Positions 52,367 to 62,082 are shown, counted from the stretch's first letter. The stretch: 64,000 bases of DNA from Pseudolysinimonas yzui (GCF_014653215.1 NZ_BNAI01000001.1:610609-674608), one strand, 5' to 3'. Program-made: numbers and translations. Notes: generated from the letters alone by a model not told the origin.

Positions 52367-54479
52367 GCGGGGTGTGGAAGGTGCTTCCGAAGACGCGCTC
52401 GCTCGCGCCGGACCGGTCGAGGTAGGGGGTCGCGCCCCCCATCTGGAACGGCCAGCCCGCACCCAGGATGAGGCAGAGGTCGATGTCCTCGGGAGCGCCG
52501 ACGACATGGTCGTCGAGCATCCGGTGGATCTCGTCGGCGAGGCCGTCTTCGACCCGGGTGCGCAGCTCGTCGGCGGTGTAGGGCGTGCTGCCCGCGATGC
52601 GGTGCTTCTCGACGATCTTCAGCACCTTCGGGTCGATGCCCTTCGGCTTGCCCTTGGCATCCTTCTCGAAGAGGTGGCCGAACTCGGCCAGCTCGTGCAG
52701 CGCGGGGCTCTCGAAGAACCGCTCCGGGAAGGCCGCGTGGTGGGTGTCGAGCACGTGGGCGCCGACCTTGAGGCCGACGAGTTCGAGCAGCACGAACGGA
52801 TCCATCGGCAGCCCGAACGGCTTGACGGCCTCGACGACGGTGTCGAACGGCGTTCCGACCTCGACCGCGTGCATCGCCTCACCGAGCAGCTTGGCCAGGA
52901 TGCGGTTCACCACGAACCCGGGGGTGTCGGCGGTGATGACCGCGTTCTTCCGCAGCTTCGCCGCCGTCACCATCGCCGTGCTGAGGGCTTCGTCGGTGGT
53001 CTTGGGCGTCTTCACGACCTCGATGAGCGGCATCACCGCGACCGGGTTGAAGAAGTGGAAGCCGACGACCCGCTCCGGGTGCTTCAGCTTCGCGCCGATC
53101 TGCTCGACCGAGAGCGACGAGGTGTTGGTCGCGAGGATCGCCTCGGGCGAGATGTGCTTCTCGACATCGGCGAAGACCTGCTGCTTGACCCCGAGCTCTT
53201 CGAAGACGGCCTCGATGACCCAGTCGCAGTCGGCGAAGTCGGCCTTGTCGGTCGTCCCGGTGATGAGCGCCTTCAGGCGGTTGGCTTCGTCGGATCCGAT
53301 GCGGCCCTTCTGAAGCAGCTCGTCGATCTCGCCGTGAATCGTCGCAACGCCCTTGTCGACGCGCTCCTGATCGAGGTCGGTGATGACGACCGGCACCTGA
53401 AGACGCCGCACGAACAGCAGCGCGAACTGCGTCGCCATGAGCCCGGCGCCGATCACCCCGACCTTCGTGACCGGGCGGGCGAGCGCCTTGTCGGGCGCTC
53501 CCGCGGGCTTCTTCGCGCGCTTCTGCACGAGGTTGAACGCGTAGATGGATGCGCGGAACTGATCGCCCGAGATGAGGTCGGCGAGTGCCTCGTCTTCCGC
53601 CGCGAATCCCGTCTTCTTGTCGGTGTTCTTCGCCGCCTTGAGCAGTTCGAGTGCGCGGTACGGGCTCTTCGCCACCCGGCCGATGCGCGAGGCGAGCATC
53701 TTGTCGGCGATGCCGATCGCGACATCCCACTTGACCGCGCGCTCGATCTTGCCGGGCTCGTTCTTGCGCTTGACCTTGGTCTTGCCGGTCAGCACGCTGT
53801 CGGCCCACTTCAGGGAATCCTCGAGGAAGTTGGCCGGCCCGAACATCGCATCCGCGATGCCGAGTTCGAACACCTCGGGGCCCTTGAGCATCCGGTTGTT
53901 CTTGAGCGGGTTCGAGATGATGACCTCGAGCGCGTTCTCGATTCCGATCAGGTTGGGGAGCAGCCACGCCCCGCCCCAGCCCGGGATGATGCCGAGGAAC
54001 ACCTCGGGCAGGGCGAACGCCGGCACCGAGGAGTCGATGGTGCGGTAGTCGGCGTTGAGCCCGATCTCCACGCCGCCGCCCAGGGCGAGCCCGTTGTAGA
54101 AGACGAAGGACGGCACCCCGAGCTCGGAGAGCTTGCCCAGGGTCTCGTGGCCGAGCTTCGCCATGAGCACCCCGGTCTCCCGGTCGGGGATGTCTTCCAC
54201 CTTCGACAGGTCGGCGCCGGCGGCGAAGATGAACGGCTTGCCGGTGACGGCGACGCCGTCGATTTCCGCGCTTGCGGCGCGCGCCTTCAACTCGTTGAGT
54301 ACGCCCGAGAGTTCCAGAAGCGTCGCGGGTCCGAGGGTCGACGGCCGGGTGTGATCCCGGTCGTTGTCGAGGGTGATGAGTGCGATCGTCTTCCCACTCG
54401 GCATCCGCACGTCGCGCACGTAGGAGTGCGTGATGACCTCGTCGGGGTCGAGACCGACCAGCTTGCTGAAGTCGGTCAT
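52347..54479 (-). CDS. Fused enoyl-CoA hydratase/3-hydroxyacyl-CoA dehydrogenase
   Basis: 710 residues; multifunctional beta-oxidation alpha subunit (FadB/FadJ type). The N-terminal crotonase domain has FIFAAGADLSKVEDI, GLALGGGVEIGLNADYR and LPEVFLGIIPGWGGA. The dehydrogenase has the NAD-binding VGVIGAGLMATQFALLF, the conserved ILATNTSSLSV and VVGFHFFNPVAVMPLIEVV. M. tuberculosis calls the equivalent FadB. ATG overlaps the thiolase stop (ATGA). Works with FadA upstream. Confidence 0.93.
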   Translation of the reverse strand: MTDFSKLVGLDPDEVITHSYVRDVRMPSGKTIALITLDNDRDHTRPSTLGPATLLELSGVLNELKARAASAEIDGVAVTGKPFIFAAGADLSKVEDIPDRETGVLMAKLGHETLGKLSELGVPSFVFYNGLALGGGVEIGLNADYRTIDSSVPAFALPEVFLGIIPGWGGAWLLPNLIGIENALEVIISNPLKNNRMLKGPEVFELGIADAMFGPANFLEDSLKWADSVLTGKTKVKRKNEPGKIERAVKWDVAIGIADKMLASRIGRVAKSPYRALELLKAAKNTDKKTGFAAEDEALADLISGDQFRASIYAFNLVQKRAKKPAGAPDKALARPVTKVGVIGAGLMATQFALLFVRRLQVPVVITDLDQERVDKGVATIHGEIDELLQKGRIGSDEANRLKALITGTTDKADFADCDWVIEAVFEELGVKQQVFADVEKHISPEAILATNTSSLSVEQIGAKLKHPERVVGFHFFNPVAVMPLIEVVKTPKTTDEALSTAMVTAAKLRKNAVITADTPGFVVNRILAKLLGEAMHAVEVGTPFDTVVEAVKPFGLPMDPFVLLELVGLKVGAHVLDTHHAAFPERFFESPALHELAEFGHLFEKDAKGKPKGIDPKVLKIVEKHRIAGSTPYTADELRTRVEDGLADEIHRMLDDHVVGAPEDIDLCLILGAGWPFQMGGATPYLDRSGASERVFGSTFHTPRIVGVA

Positions 54480-55684
54480 CGCTTGCCGCCCTTCTTCGCC
54501 GAGAAGTGCGGGTTCTCCCAGATGATGCTGCCGCCCTGGCCGAGGCCGACGCACATCGCGGTGAGGCCGTAGCGCACTTCAGGGTGCTCCTCGAACTGCC
54601 GGGCGAGCTGGATCATCAGCCGCACTCCCGACGCGGCGAGCGGGTGACCGATCGCCGTCGCGCCACCCCAGGGGTTCACCCGCGGGTCGTCGTCGTCGAT
54701 GCCGAAGTGGTCGAGCAGCGACAGCACCTGCACCGCGAAGGCCTCATTGAGTTCGAAGAGGCCGATGTCGTCGATGGTGAGCCCGGCCTTGCGCAGCGCC
54801 TTCTCGGTCGACGGGATCGGGCCGATGCCCATGACTTCGGGTTCGACGCCGGCGAAGGCGAACGACACCATGCGCATCTTCGTGGTGAGCCCGAGGTCTT
54901 TCGCGGCGTCGGCGCTGGCGAGCAGCGACACCGTCGCGCCGTCGGTGAGCGGCGACGCGTTACCGGCGGTCACCCGGCCGTGCGGGCGGAACGGGGTCTT
55001 GAGGGTGGCGAGGCCTTCCATCGTGGTCTCGGGCCGCATCCCCTCGTCTTCGGTGGCGAGGCCCCATCCCGACGCGCTCTTGATCGCGACGGGGATGAGG
55101 TCGGGCTGGATCTTGCCGGCGGCGTAGGCCGCGGCGACCTTCTGCTGGCTGCGCATGCCGAACCGGTCGGCGCGCTCCTTCGTCAGCGACGGGAACCGGT
55201 CGTGGAGGCGTTCCGCGGTGTTGCCCATGTTGAGGGCCTCGGGGTCGACCAGCTTCTCGGCGAGGAAGCGCGGGTTCGGGTCGGCGCCGGCACCCATCGG
55301 GTGGCGGCCCATGTGCTCGACCCCGCCGGCGATGCCGACGTCGTACTGACCGAATCCGATCATCGACCCGATCGTCGCGACCGAGGTCATCGCGCCCGCG
55401 CACATGCGGTCGATGGCGAAGCCGGGAACGCTGAGCGGCAGCCCGGCGAGGATCGCGGCGGTGCGGCCCAGGGTGAGGCCCTGGTCGCCGGTCTGCGTGG
55501 TGGCCGCGATGGCGACGTCGTCGACGCGCTCCGGGGGGAGGTTGGGGTTGCGTTCCAGTAGCCCGATCATGGCCTTGACGATGAGGTCGTCGGCCCGGGT
55601 GTTCCAGTACTGGCCCTTCTCGCCCGCTCGACCGAACGGGGTGCGAACCCCGTCCACGAAAACGACGTCGGCTCTCTCGGCCAC
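54476..55684 (-). CDS. fadA: Acetyl-CoA C-acyltransferase (thiolase)
   Basis: Last step of fatty acid beta-oxidation. 402 residues from the GTG at 55684. Nucleophile C95 in AIDRMCAGAM; C-terminal GHPLAASG with the active His and CVGLGQGGS with the second Cys. The GTG is preferred over upstream starts to 55711 because CTGGAGGG lies four bases before it and the protein then begins VAERADVVFVDGVRTPFGR, the family N-terminus. A TAGGCT box at 55737-55742 gives a leader of about 45 bases. Confidence 0.93.
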   Translation of the reverse strand: MAERADVVFVDGVRTPFGRAGEKGQYWNTRADDLIVKAMIGLLERNPNLPPERVDDVAIAATTQTGDQGLTLGRTAAILAGLPLSVPGFAIDRMCAGAMTSVATIGSMIGFGQYDVGIAGGVEHMGRHPMGAGADPNPRFLAEKLVDPEALNMGNTAERLHDRFPSLTKERADRFGMRSQQKVAAAYAAGKIQPDLIPVAIKSASGWGLATEDEGMRPETTMEGLATLKTPFRPHGRVTAGNASPLTDGATVSLLASADAAKDLGLTTKMRMVSFAFAGVEPEVMGIGPIPSTEKALRKAGLTIDDIGLFELNEAFAVQVLSLLDHFGIDDDDPRVNPWGGATAIGHPLAASGVRLMIQLARQFEEHPEVRYGLTAMCVGLGQGGSIIWENPHFSAKKGGKR

Positions 55685-55736
55685 GATGCCCTCCAGCATT
55701 TGATTCGGCACAGACTGGTGCGTTGCGAACTCACCA

Positions 55737-55742
55737 AGCCTA
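55737..55742 (-). promoter_or_regulatory. -10 box TAGGCT of the fadA operon
   Basis: Minus-strand TAGGCT 52 bases before the fadA GTG; unlike its neighbours this transcript has a leader with a ribosome-binding site. Confidence 0.5.
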
Positions 55743-55780
55743 GGCAGGGCGTCGAAAGCCCCGGAATCCTTTGATTCTTC

Positions 55781-57022
55781 CTACGACTCGGGCTCTTCGA
55801 GCGTTTCCGCCTCTTGGGGAACATCCACAAAGGCTTGGGCGATCAGCTGTGCAGTTGCCTCAACCTGCCAGTCGCGTGCGCCCAGCGCGGCGAGGGCCTC
55901 GCCGATGCTCGCCGGAGTGATCTCGGCCGGGGGAGTCCAGGCGACTCGGCGCAGGGTGTCGGGGGTCAGCACGTTCTCGACCGGGATGTCGAGCTCCTCC
56001 GCCCGGGCGATGACCGCGAGGCGGGCGCGCTTCAGCCTGCCGTCGGCTTCGGGGTTCTTGTCGGCCCACACCCGGGGCGGCGGCATCCCGTCACCCGGCG
56101 GGCGACTCACGGGAAGGTCGGTCGTCGCGAGGCCGCGTTCGATGGCGCCCCACCACCGGTCGAGCTGCGATCGGCTGGCCCGACCGTTGAAGTCCTTCAT
56201 CGCGGCGAGGTCGCGCTTCGTCGCCGGCAGCGTGCGCGCCACGGCCAGCAGAGAGGCGTCGGGGACGAGCCGTCCAGGCGCCGAGTCGATCTCGCGGGCG
56301 TAGTCGTCGCGCGTCTGCCACAGTTCGCGCGCGACCGCCAGATTGCGCGGCTGACGAAGGGCATGGATGCCGGACAGCCGCCGCCACGGCTCCTGCCGGG
56401 AGACGGGCTCGCGCCGCAACACGGCGGCGAACTCCTGCCGGGCGATCTCGCCCTTGTCGGCGTCGTCGAGCAGTTGCGCGATCGCGTCCCGCAGGTCGGG
56501 CAGCAGCTCGACGTCGAGGGCGGCGTAGACGAGCCAGCTCTGCGGCAACGGCCTCGTCGACCAGTCGGCGGCCGAGTGCTCTTTCGCCAGGTGGATGCCG
56601 AGCAGGTCTTCCACGACGGTGCCGAGCCCGACGCGGGGCAGCCCGGCGAGACGCGCCCCGAGCTCGGTGTCGAAGATGACCGCGGGGTCGAGCCCGACTT
56701 CGCGCAGACAGGCGAGGTCTTGGCTCGCGGCATGCAGGATCCACTCTTCGCCCGTCATCACGGCGGCGAGCTCGGAAAGATCGCCGATCGCGGGCGGGTC
56801 GAACAGGAAGACGCCGGCTCCGCGCCGGTAGACCTGGATCAGGTAGGCGCGCTGCGAGTACCGGAAGCCGGAGGCGCGTTCCGCATCGACCGCGAACGGG
56901 CCGTGTCCCTCTGCGAGCGCGGCCACGGCCGCGCGGTAGTCGTCGACGGTGTCGATGACGTCAACGGGCTCGTGCGGTGCGGGCTGAGCAGCCGGTGCGT
57001 CGACATCTGAGGCGTCAGTCAC
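55781..57022 (-). CDS. Ribonuclease D-like 3'-5' exonuclease with HRDC domain
   Basis: 413 residues, equivalent to Rv2681. The DEDDy exonuclease has GPFAVDAERASGFRYSQ, ILHAASQDLACLREVGL and LVYAALDVELLPDL (the Tyr-Asp of the last motif). An HRDC-like helical domain follows (RELWQTRDDYAREIDSAPGR, LARTLPATKRDLAAMKDF region). Probably trims stable RNA 3' ends. GTG start overlaps the DUF3000 stop by eight bases. Confidence 0.9.
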   Translation of the reverse strand: MTDASDVDAPAAQPAPHEPVDVIDTVDDYRAAVAALAEGHGPFAVDAERASGFRYSQRAYLIQVYRRGAGVFLFDPPAIGDLSELAAVMTGEEWILHAASQDLACLREVGLDPAVIFDTELGARLAGLPRVGLGTVVEDLLGIHLAKEHSAADWSTRPLPQSWLVYAALDVELLPDLRDAIAQLLDDADKGEIARQEFAAVLRREPVSRQEPWRRLSGIHALRQPRNLAVARELWQTRDDYAREIDSAPGRLVPDASLLAVARTLPATKRDLAAMKDFNGRASRSQLDRWWGAIERGLATTDLPVSRPPGDGMPPPRVWADKNPEADGRLKRARLAVIARAEELDIPVENVLTPDTLRRVAWTPPAEITPASIGEALAALGARDWQVEATAQLIAQAFVDVPQEAETLEEPES

Positions 57023-57611
57023 GCGCCCCTCGCCGGTTCGGCAGCAGCCCGACAGCGTCGGGCGTCGGGGGCAGTCCCGCGAGGCGGCAGAGCAGATCGC
57101 TCCACGCTTCGACGGAGGCGCCGATCGCATCGGCGTCGGGGGTCCACGAGGCGCGCACTTCGAGCTGCGCCCCGTCGCTCTGGTGGGCGAGTTCGCCGAA
57201 CCCGGTGGAGAGCACCTTGGTGGCGGTGCCCGACGCCGCGGTGTACCCGGCCGAGCGTGCGGCGAGCGAGTCGGTGAGCCACGACCAGGCGACCTCGGCG
57301 ACGAACGGGTCGAGGCCGATGTCGGTCTCGAGTGGCGCCTGAGCGAAGCAGACGACGCGGAACGGTCCGCCCCAGGCGTCGGGTTGTTCGGGGTCGAAGA
57401 GCAGCACGAATCGCCCGGTGCCGAGCACCGAGTCGAGCCCGTGCTTCACCGGGATGACGTCGGCCGCCATGGCGATCGCGTGCGGGGCGAGGCCGGTCGG
57501 CGCGGGGATCTCGGTGAGCTGCAGTTCCGGGCGGATCGTCGCGCGGCGAACCGCCGTCAGCGCGCGCCCGAACGCGGCCGGAACGACCGGATCGGAGCGA
57601 ACTGTGGCCAC
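57015..57611 (-). CDS. DUF3000 protein
   Basis: 198 residues, equivalent to Rv2680, next to RNase D also in M. tuberculosis. Family segments: PAPTGLAPHAIAMAADV, GRFVLLFDPEQPDAWGGPFR and AQLEVRASWTPD. Soluble; function unknown, although the constant pairing with RNase D suggests an RNA-related task. The GTG start is set by TAGTGT six bases upstream. Confidence 0.88.
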   Translation of the reverse strand: MATVRSDPVVPAAFGRALTAVRRATIRPELQLTEIPAPTGLAPHAIAMAADVIPVKHGLDSVLGTGRFVLLFDPEQPDAWGGPFRVVCFAQAPLETDIGLDPFVAEVAWSWLTDSLAARSAGYTAASGTATKVLSTGFGELAHQSDGAQLEVRASWTPDADAIGASVEAWSDLLCRLAGLPPTPDAVGLLPNRRGARD

Positions 57612-57617
57612 ACCTGA

Positions 57618-57623
57618 ACACTA
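57618..57623 (-). promoter_or_regulatory. -10 box TAGTGT, leaderless promoter of DUF3000-RNase D
   Basis: Minus-strand TAGTGT, TCAGGT, GTG start of the DUF3000 gene. Confidence 0.6.
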
Positions 57624-57702
57624 GGGTTTGAACCAGGAGCCCGTCACGTGCCACGCCGTCTCCCGGTCCGGCGCCGACGGAGCGCAGCTGAGGAGGACGC
57701 GG

Positions 57703-58902
57703 ATGCCGACCCGCACCAAGATCGCGCTCGGGGGAGTGATCGGGGCGCTCTCGCTCGTCGGAGCCGCAGCAGTGGCAACGGCGACGGTGAGCGTCATCAT
57801 CGCGCGGAAGGTGCTCGTGCCGCCCTCTCGGCGGGAAGAGGATGTCGCCATCCGCTCGGTCGATCTCGACGAGGGTCTCATCGTGCTCGATTCGACGGCC
57901 GACTCGCGGTTGCCGGGGGAGTACAGCTTCTGGTTCAGCCGGGAGTCGGGGCACGCCCGCATCGGCGAGATCGTGGCGACGACCGCGACGACCGTGACCC
58001 GTCGCATCCTCGGGGTGGACTCCGGCGATCTGGCGACGGCGCGGCGCGGCCGGCTGACCGGCTGGTTCTACCTCACCCCGGCCGATCTCGAGGTGCCCTT
58101 CGAGGATGTCGCCATCGCGACGCCGCTCGGCGACGCCCCGGCGTGGTTGATTCCGCCCGCGGATGCCGCACGCGACCGCTGGGCGATTCACGTGCACGGC
58201 AGGGCGGTGCGACGCCCCGAGACCCTTCGGGCGGTGCCGATCTTCCGCGAGGCGGGGTTCACCTCACTCGTCGTGTCCTACCGCAACGACCACGAGGCGC
58301 CGCGCAGCGACGACTTCCGCTACGCACTCGGCGACCGCGAGTGGCTCGATGTCGACGCGGCGATGCGCTACGCGGTCGACAACGGGGCGACGCAGATCGT
58401 GCTCGTCGGCTGGTCGATGGGCGGCGCGACCGTGCTGCAGGCGCTGACCCGCTCATCGGTCGGCGATCGGGTGGCCGGGGTCGTGCTCGAGTCGCCCGTT
58501 GTGGACTGGATCGCAGCACTCGACTTCCAGGTGCGGCTGCGCCGGCTGCCGGTGTTCGTGCGCTCCTTCGTGATCGTGCTGTTCAAGAGCCGCTGGGGCC
58601 GCTTCTTCACCGGTTTGGCGGAGCCGCTCGACATCGACCGGCTCGACTTCGTGACCCGGGCGAACGAACTCGACAGGCCGATGCTCATCCTGCACAGCGA
58701 CGACGACGGCTTCGTGCCGTCAACCGCGTCCCGGGCGCTGGCGATCGCGCGCCCCGACATCGTCAGCTACGAAGCGTTCGAGGTCGCGCGCCACACCAAG
58801 TTGTGGAACTACGACCGCGCCCGATGGGAAGGGGCCATCCGCAGCTGGCTGGCGACACTGCCGACCGCCGGGACTCAGCGGGTCGGCCGCCAACGGGCGT
58901 AA
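57703..58902 (+). CDS. Membrane-anchored alpha/beta hydrolase
   Basis: 399 residues. An N-terminal signal anchor (residues about 8-31) is followed by a 110-residue domain and an alpha/beta hydrolase fold. The nucleophile is Ser in LVGWSMGGATVL (about residue 237), the acid Asp is in LILHSDDDGFVPS and the His in VARHTKLWNYD. Substrate unknown; probably a serine hydrolase facing the outside. The ATG at 57703 has GGAGGA upstream. Its 3' end overlaps the convergent RibD-like gene by 28 bases. Confidence 0.85.
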   Translation: MPTRTKIALGGVIGALSLVGAAAVATATVSVIIARKVLVPPSRREEDVAIRSVDLDEGLIVLDSTADSRLPGEYSFWFSRESGHARIGEIVATTATTVTRRILGVDSGDLATARRGRLTGWFYLTPADLEVPFEDVAIATPLGDAPAWLIPPADAARDRWAIHVHGRAVRRPETLRAVPIFREAGFTSLVVSYRNDHEAPRSDDFRYALGDREWLDVDAAMRYAVDNGATQIVLVGWSMGGATVLQALTRSSVGDRVAGVVLESPVVDWIAALDFQVRLRRLPVFVRSFVIVLFKSRWGRFFTGLAEPLDIDRLDFVTRANELDRPMLILHSDDDGFVPSTASRALAIARPDIVSYEAFEVARHTKLWNYDRARWEGAIRSWLATLPTAGTQRVGRQRA

Positions 58903-59576
58903 AGCGCCCCCGTCTCGTCGGCCAGCAGCTGCACCAGCTCGAGGTCGCGCGGCCCGGGCGAGGCGCCGCCGAACAGCAGCTGCGGGCGACCGAGGATGCG
59001 CGGAACGGTGGTGAGGCAGATCTCGTCGACCAGGTCGGCGGCGAGCAGCTGACCGACGAGCCGCGGCCCGCCCTCGCAGACGATGTGAGCCAGGCCCCGG
59101 TCGCGCAGCGCGTCGAGCATGACGTGCAGCGGCACCGCGCGGTCACCGTCGACGGCGAAGTACTCGAACGGCGCCGTGAAGGTGCGCCGGGCCTGCTCTT
59201 CGGCACCCGACGGGCCGACGACGAGGATGCGCCCGGGTTCGATGTCGTCGCGTACGGCGGCCCCGGTGAAGTCGCCCGTGGTCGTCAGCACGGTGAGGTG
59301 AGTCGAGCGAGGCACGAGTTCGCCCTCGGCCCGCAACGTCGCGGCACCGACCAGCACGGTGTCGCTCACCGACCGGATCGCGCCGAGAACCGCCCGGTCG
59401 GCACCGGAGGTGATCCCGGCGCTCGTCCCCCCGGCATCCATCGTGCCGCCGTCGAGGGTGGCGACCAGGTTCACCCGCAGGCCGGGAGGCGGGTAGAGCG
59501 CGGCGATGCGGGCGCGGGCGTCGGGCGCGGTGGTGTCGATGACGTCACCCGACGGCGACAGAGCGGTGAGGATCAC
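58875..59576 (-). CDS. RibD C-terminal-like (pyrimidine reductase/DHFR-fold) protein
   Basis: 233 residues, equivalent to Rv2671. The NADPH-binding reductase domain alone, without the RibD deaminase half: LRVNLVATLDGGTMDAGGTS (start of the domain), VLVGAATLRAEG, and IVCEGGPRLVGQLLAADLVDEICL. Stand-alone members act in riboflavin or folate reduction, and Rv2671 can replace DHFR; the substrate here is open. GTG start overlaps the SufE stop. Confidence 0.87.
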   Translation of the reverse strand: MILTALSPSGDVIDTTAPDARARIAALYPPPGLRVNLVATLDGGTMDAGGTSAGITSGADRAVLGAIRSVSDTVLVGAATLRAEGELVPRSTHLTVLTTTGDFTGAAVRDDIEPGRILVVGPSGAEEQARRTFTAPFEYFAVDGDRAVPLHVMLDALRDRGLAHIVCEGGPRLVGQLLAADLVDEICLTTVPRILGRPQLLFGGASPGPRDLELVQLLADETGALYARWRPTR

Positions 59577-60025
59577 GCCGCGGTCTTCTCGCGCACCTGG
59601 CGCTTCGTGCGGCCGAGGAGGGCCGACATCCCGCGGATGCGCAGCGGGCTCACGGCCTCGGTGAGCCCGAGCGTCAGCGGGTAGTCGTCGGGCACGTCGA
59701 GCACCTGCTGCGCCGTCAGCCCGGCGAGGCCCTGCACCAGGATCGACGCGAACCCCCGGGTCGTCGGGGCTTCCTTCGGCGCCGTCGCGTGCAGGTGCAC
59801 GATGCCCCCGCCCGCATCGCCGGGGTCGACGTCGACGAAGATGAACACCGGCGACTGGCACTCCTCGACGCGTTCGAGCAGATCGGGGTGATCGGCGTAC
59901 TCCGGCGGCAGCTCCGGCAGCTCGTTCGCGAACTCGAGCAGCAGAACGAGTCGTTCGTGCTGCTCGAGCGCGAGGAAGTCGTCGCGGATGGTCGCGAGCG
60001 CTGACGGAAGGTCGGTTTCGCTCAC
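59573..60025 (-). CDS. sufE: SufE-family sulfur acceptor protein
   Basis: 150 residues. The active cysteine C56 is in ERVEECQSPVFIF. SufE accepts persulfide sulfur from a cysteine desulfurase; stand-alone actinobacterial copies beside a rhodanese may instead work with that sulfurtransferase. GTG start, TAGGCT six bases upstream, although it also follows sseA by 16 bases and may be read from it. Confidence 0.9.
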   Translation of the reverse strand: MSETDLPSALATIRDDFLALEQHERLVLLLEFANELPELPPEYADHPDLLERVEECQSPVFIFVDVDPGDAGGGIVHLHATAPKEAPTTRGFASILVQGLAGLTAQQVLDVPDDYPLTLGLTEAVSPLRIRGMSALLGRTKRQVREKTAA

Positions 60026-60031
60026 GTACCC

Positions 60032-60037
60032 AGCCTA
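60032..60037 (-). promoter_or_regulatory. -10 box TAGGCT, leaderless promoter of sufE
   Basis: Minus-strand TAGGCT, GGGTAC, GTG of sufE. It lies within the 16 bases between sseA and sufE. Confidence 0.6.
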
Positions 60038-60041
60038 CTTT

Positions 60042-60941
60042 CTAGGTGGCGGGGACGGCGCCCGGCTCGGTGCCCTTGACGATCGGAACGCGTACTGCGC
60101 TGCCCCATTCGGTCCACGAACCGTCGTAGTTGCGCACGCCCTCGAACCCCAGCAGGTGGGTGAGCACGAACCAGGTGTGGCTCGACCGCTCGCCGATACG
60201 GCAGTAGGCGATGATGCTGTCGCCATCCTTGAGGCCGGCACCGTCGCGGTAGATCGCGTTGAGCTCGTCGGGCTTCTTGAAGGTGCCGTCGTCGGCCACC
60301 GCCTTCGCCCACGGCACGCTCTGCGCGCTCGGGATGTGACCTGCGCGCAGGGTGCCCTCTTCCGGGTAGGCGGGAGCGGTGGTGCGTTCGCCCGAGTACT
60401 CCTCGGGGGAGCGCACGTCGACGAGCGGGTTGCCCAGGTGGGCGAGCACGTCTTCCTTGAAGGCGCGGAGCTTGGTGTCGTCGCGCTCGACGACCGGGTA
60501 GTCGGTCGCGGGGCGCGTCGTGGCGGCGGTCGTGTAGGGGCGGCCTTCGGCCTCCCACTTGGCGCGGCCGCCGTCGAGAAGTCGCACGTCGTCGTGACCG
60601 AACAACGAGAACACCCAGAGCGCGTAGGCGGCCCACCAGTTGTTCTTGTCGCCGTAGATGACGACGGTGTCGTCGCGTGAGATGCCCTTCGCCGACAGCA
60701 GCTTCGCGAAGCCGGCGCCGTCGAGGTAGTCGCGCACGAGCGGGTCGTTGAGGTCGGTGTGCCAGTCGATCTTGACGGCGCCCTCGATGTGGCCGGTCTC
60801 GTAGAGCAGCACGTCTTCGTCGGATTCGACGACCACCAGGCCCGGCGTTCCGAGGTGTTCGGCCAGCCACTCGGTGCTGACGAGGCGCTCGGGGTGGGCG
60901 TAGCCGGCGAAGGCGGGGGAGGCGTCGGTCTCGACGGTCAT
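60042..60941 (-). CDS. sseA: Sulfurtransferase, two rhodanese domains
   Basis: 299 residues. The inactive N-terminal rhodanese domain is followed by an active one with C247 in the loop [20 protein letters not shown] is typical of thiosulfate sulfurtransferases. Also [16 protein letters not shown] and [14 protein letters not shown] at 60941 with AGGAG upstream; an earlier in-frame ATG at 60956 is possible. Paired with sufE in all likelihood for persulfide transfer. Confidence 0.92.
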   Translation of the reverse strand: MTVETDASPAFAGYAHPERLVSTEWLAEHLGTPGLVVVESDEDVLLYETGHIEGAVKIDWHTDLNDPLVRDYLDGAGFAKLLSAKGISRDDTVVIYGDKNNWWAAYALWVFSLFGHDDVRLLDGGRAKWEAEGRPYTTAATTRPATDYPVVERDDTKLRAFKEDVLAHLGNPLVDVRSPEEYSGERTTAPAYPEEGTLRAGHIPSAQSVPWAKAVADDGTFKKPDELNAIYRDGAGLKDGDSIIAYCRIGERSSHTWFVLTHLLGFEGVRNYDGSWTEWGSAVRVPIVKGTEPGAVPAT

Positions 60942-61064
60942 CGGTTGCTCCTGCAAGTAGGGTGTGATGCGTGCCCTCTCAGGGTAGGCAGTCGATCCAG
61001 TACGCGCGCTCGGCGCCGTAAGAGTTCGACACGAAGTCCCCGATCAAAGGCCCTGCCTGCATTC

Positions 61065-62078
61065 ATGACCTCTTCTTTCGCGTCGCTCCTCGATCGTGCC
61101 CCGACGATGTCGGGCGATGAGATCGCCGCCTCGCTCGTTCCCCCGCGGCAGTTCGACGACGCCACGCTCGAGAACTACCGTCCCGACCCCGACTACCCCT
61201 CGCAGGCGCAAGCCGTCGAGCGGGTGCGCGCGTTCGCGGCGGCCTGGAAGGGCGGCGGGGGCGGGCTGTTCCGCAAGAAGGGGCCCGAGCTCAAGCCCGG
61301 CCTCTACCTCGACGGCGGCTTCGGGGTGGGCAAGACCCACCTGCTGGCGGCCCTGTGGAAGCTCGCGCCGGGGCGCAAATACTTCGGCACGTTCATCGAA
61401 TACACCGCCCTCGTGGGGGCGCTCGGGTACCAGGCCACCGTGAAGCTGCTGACCGGCGCGACCTTCGTCGCGATCGACGAGTTCGAGCTCGACGATCCGG
61501 GCGACACGATGATGATGACGCGACTGCTCGGCGAACTCGCCGAGTCGGGAACGCGCATCGCGGCGACCTCGAACACTCCGCCGAACGCCCTCGGCGAGGG
61601 CCGGTTCGCCGCCGTCGACTTCCTGCGCGAGATCCACGCCCTCGCGGCCCGCTTCGACATCCTGCGCATCGACGGGCTCGACTACCGGCGCCGCGATCTC
61701 GAGGGTCACGCGGTCGGGTTCGACGACGACGCCGCGCTCGAAGCGGCAGCGGCCGCCATTCCCGGCGCGGTCACGATCGACGACTTCGACGCCGTGCTGC
61801 GCCACCTCGCGACCGTGCACCCGTCGCGTTACGTGAAACTCGTCGACGGGCTGTCGGCCATCGGGCTGCGCGGGGTGCACGTGCTGCAGGATCAGACCGA
61901 CGCGCTGCGGTTCGTCGCCGCGGTCGACCGGCTCTACGACGATCAGGTGCGCGTGCTCTCCACCGGCGTTCCGCTCGATCAGGTATTCGGCGACGACATG
62001 CTCGCCGGCGGCTACCGCAAGAAGTACCTGCGGGCGATCTCGCGGCTCATCGCCCTCACCTCGGGTGCGCCGGAGTAG
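61065..62078 (+). CDS. zapE: ZapE/AFG1-like AAA+ ATPase
   Basis: 337 residues. Walker A GGFGVGKTHLLAA (about 85-97), Walker B FVAIDEFELDDPGDTM and the family sensor TSNTPPNALGEGRF. E. coli ZapE is a cell-division protein acting under stress; mitochondrial AFG1 handles membrane proteins. No strong ribosome-binding site precedes the ATG. The 123-base gap behind sseA has no recognised riboswitch. Stops five bases before nhaB. Confidence 0.9.
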   Translation: MTSSFASLLDRAPTMSGDEIAASLVPPRQFDDATLENYRPDPDYPSQAQAVERVRAFAAAWKGGGGGLFRKKGPELKPGLYLDGGFGVGKTHLLAALWKLAPGRKYFGTFIEYTALVGALGYQATVKLLTGATFVAIDEFELDDPGDTMMMTRLLGELAESGTRIAATSNTPPNALGEGRFAAVDFLREIHALAARFDILRIDGLDYRRRDLEGHAVGFDDDAALEAAAAAIPGAVTIDDFDAVLRHLATVHPSRYVKLVDGLSAIGLRGVHVLQDQTDALRFVAAVDRLYDDQVRVLSTGVPLDQVFGDDMLAGGYRKKYLRAISRLIALTSGAPE

Positions 62079-62082
62079 CAGC

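Noticed and set aside
60942..61064. Gap between sseA and zapE examined as a SAM or other sulfur-related riboswitch
   Set aside because: Only a short CCCT/AGGG hairpin is seen; none of the conserved riboswitch cores is present.
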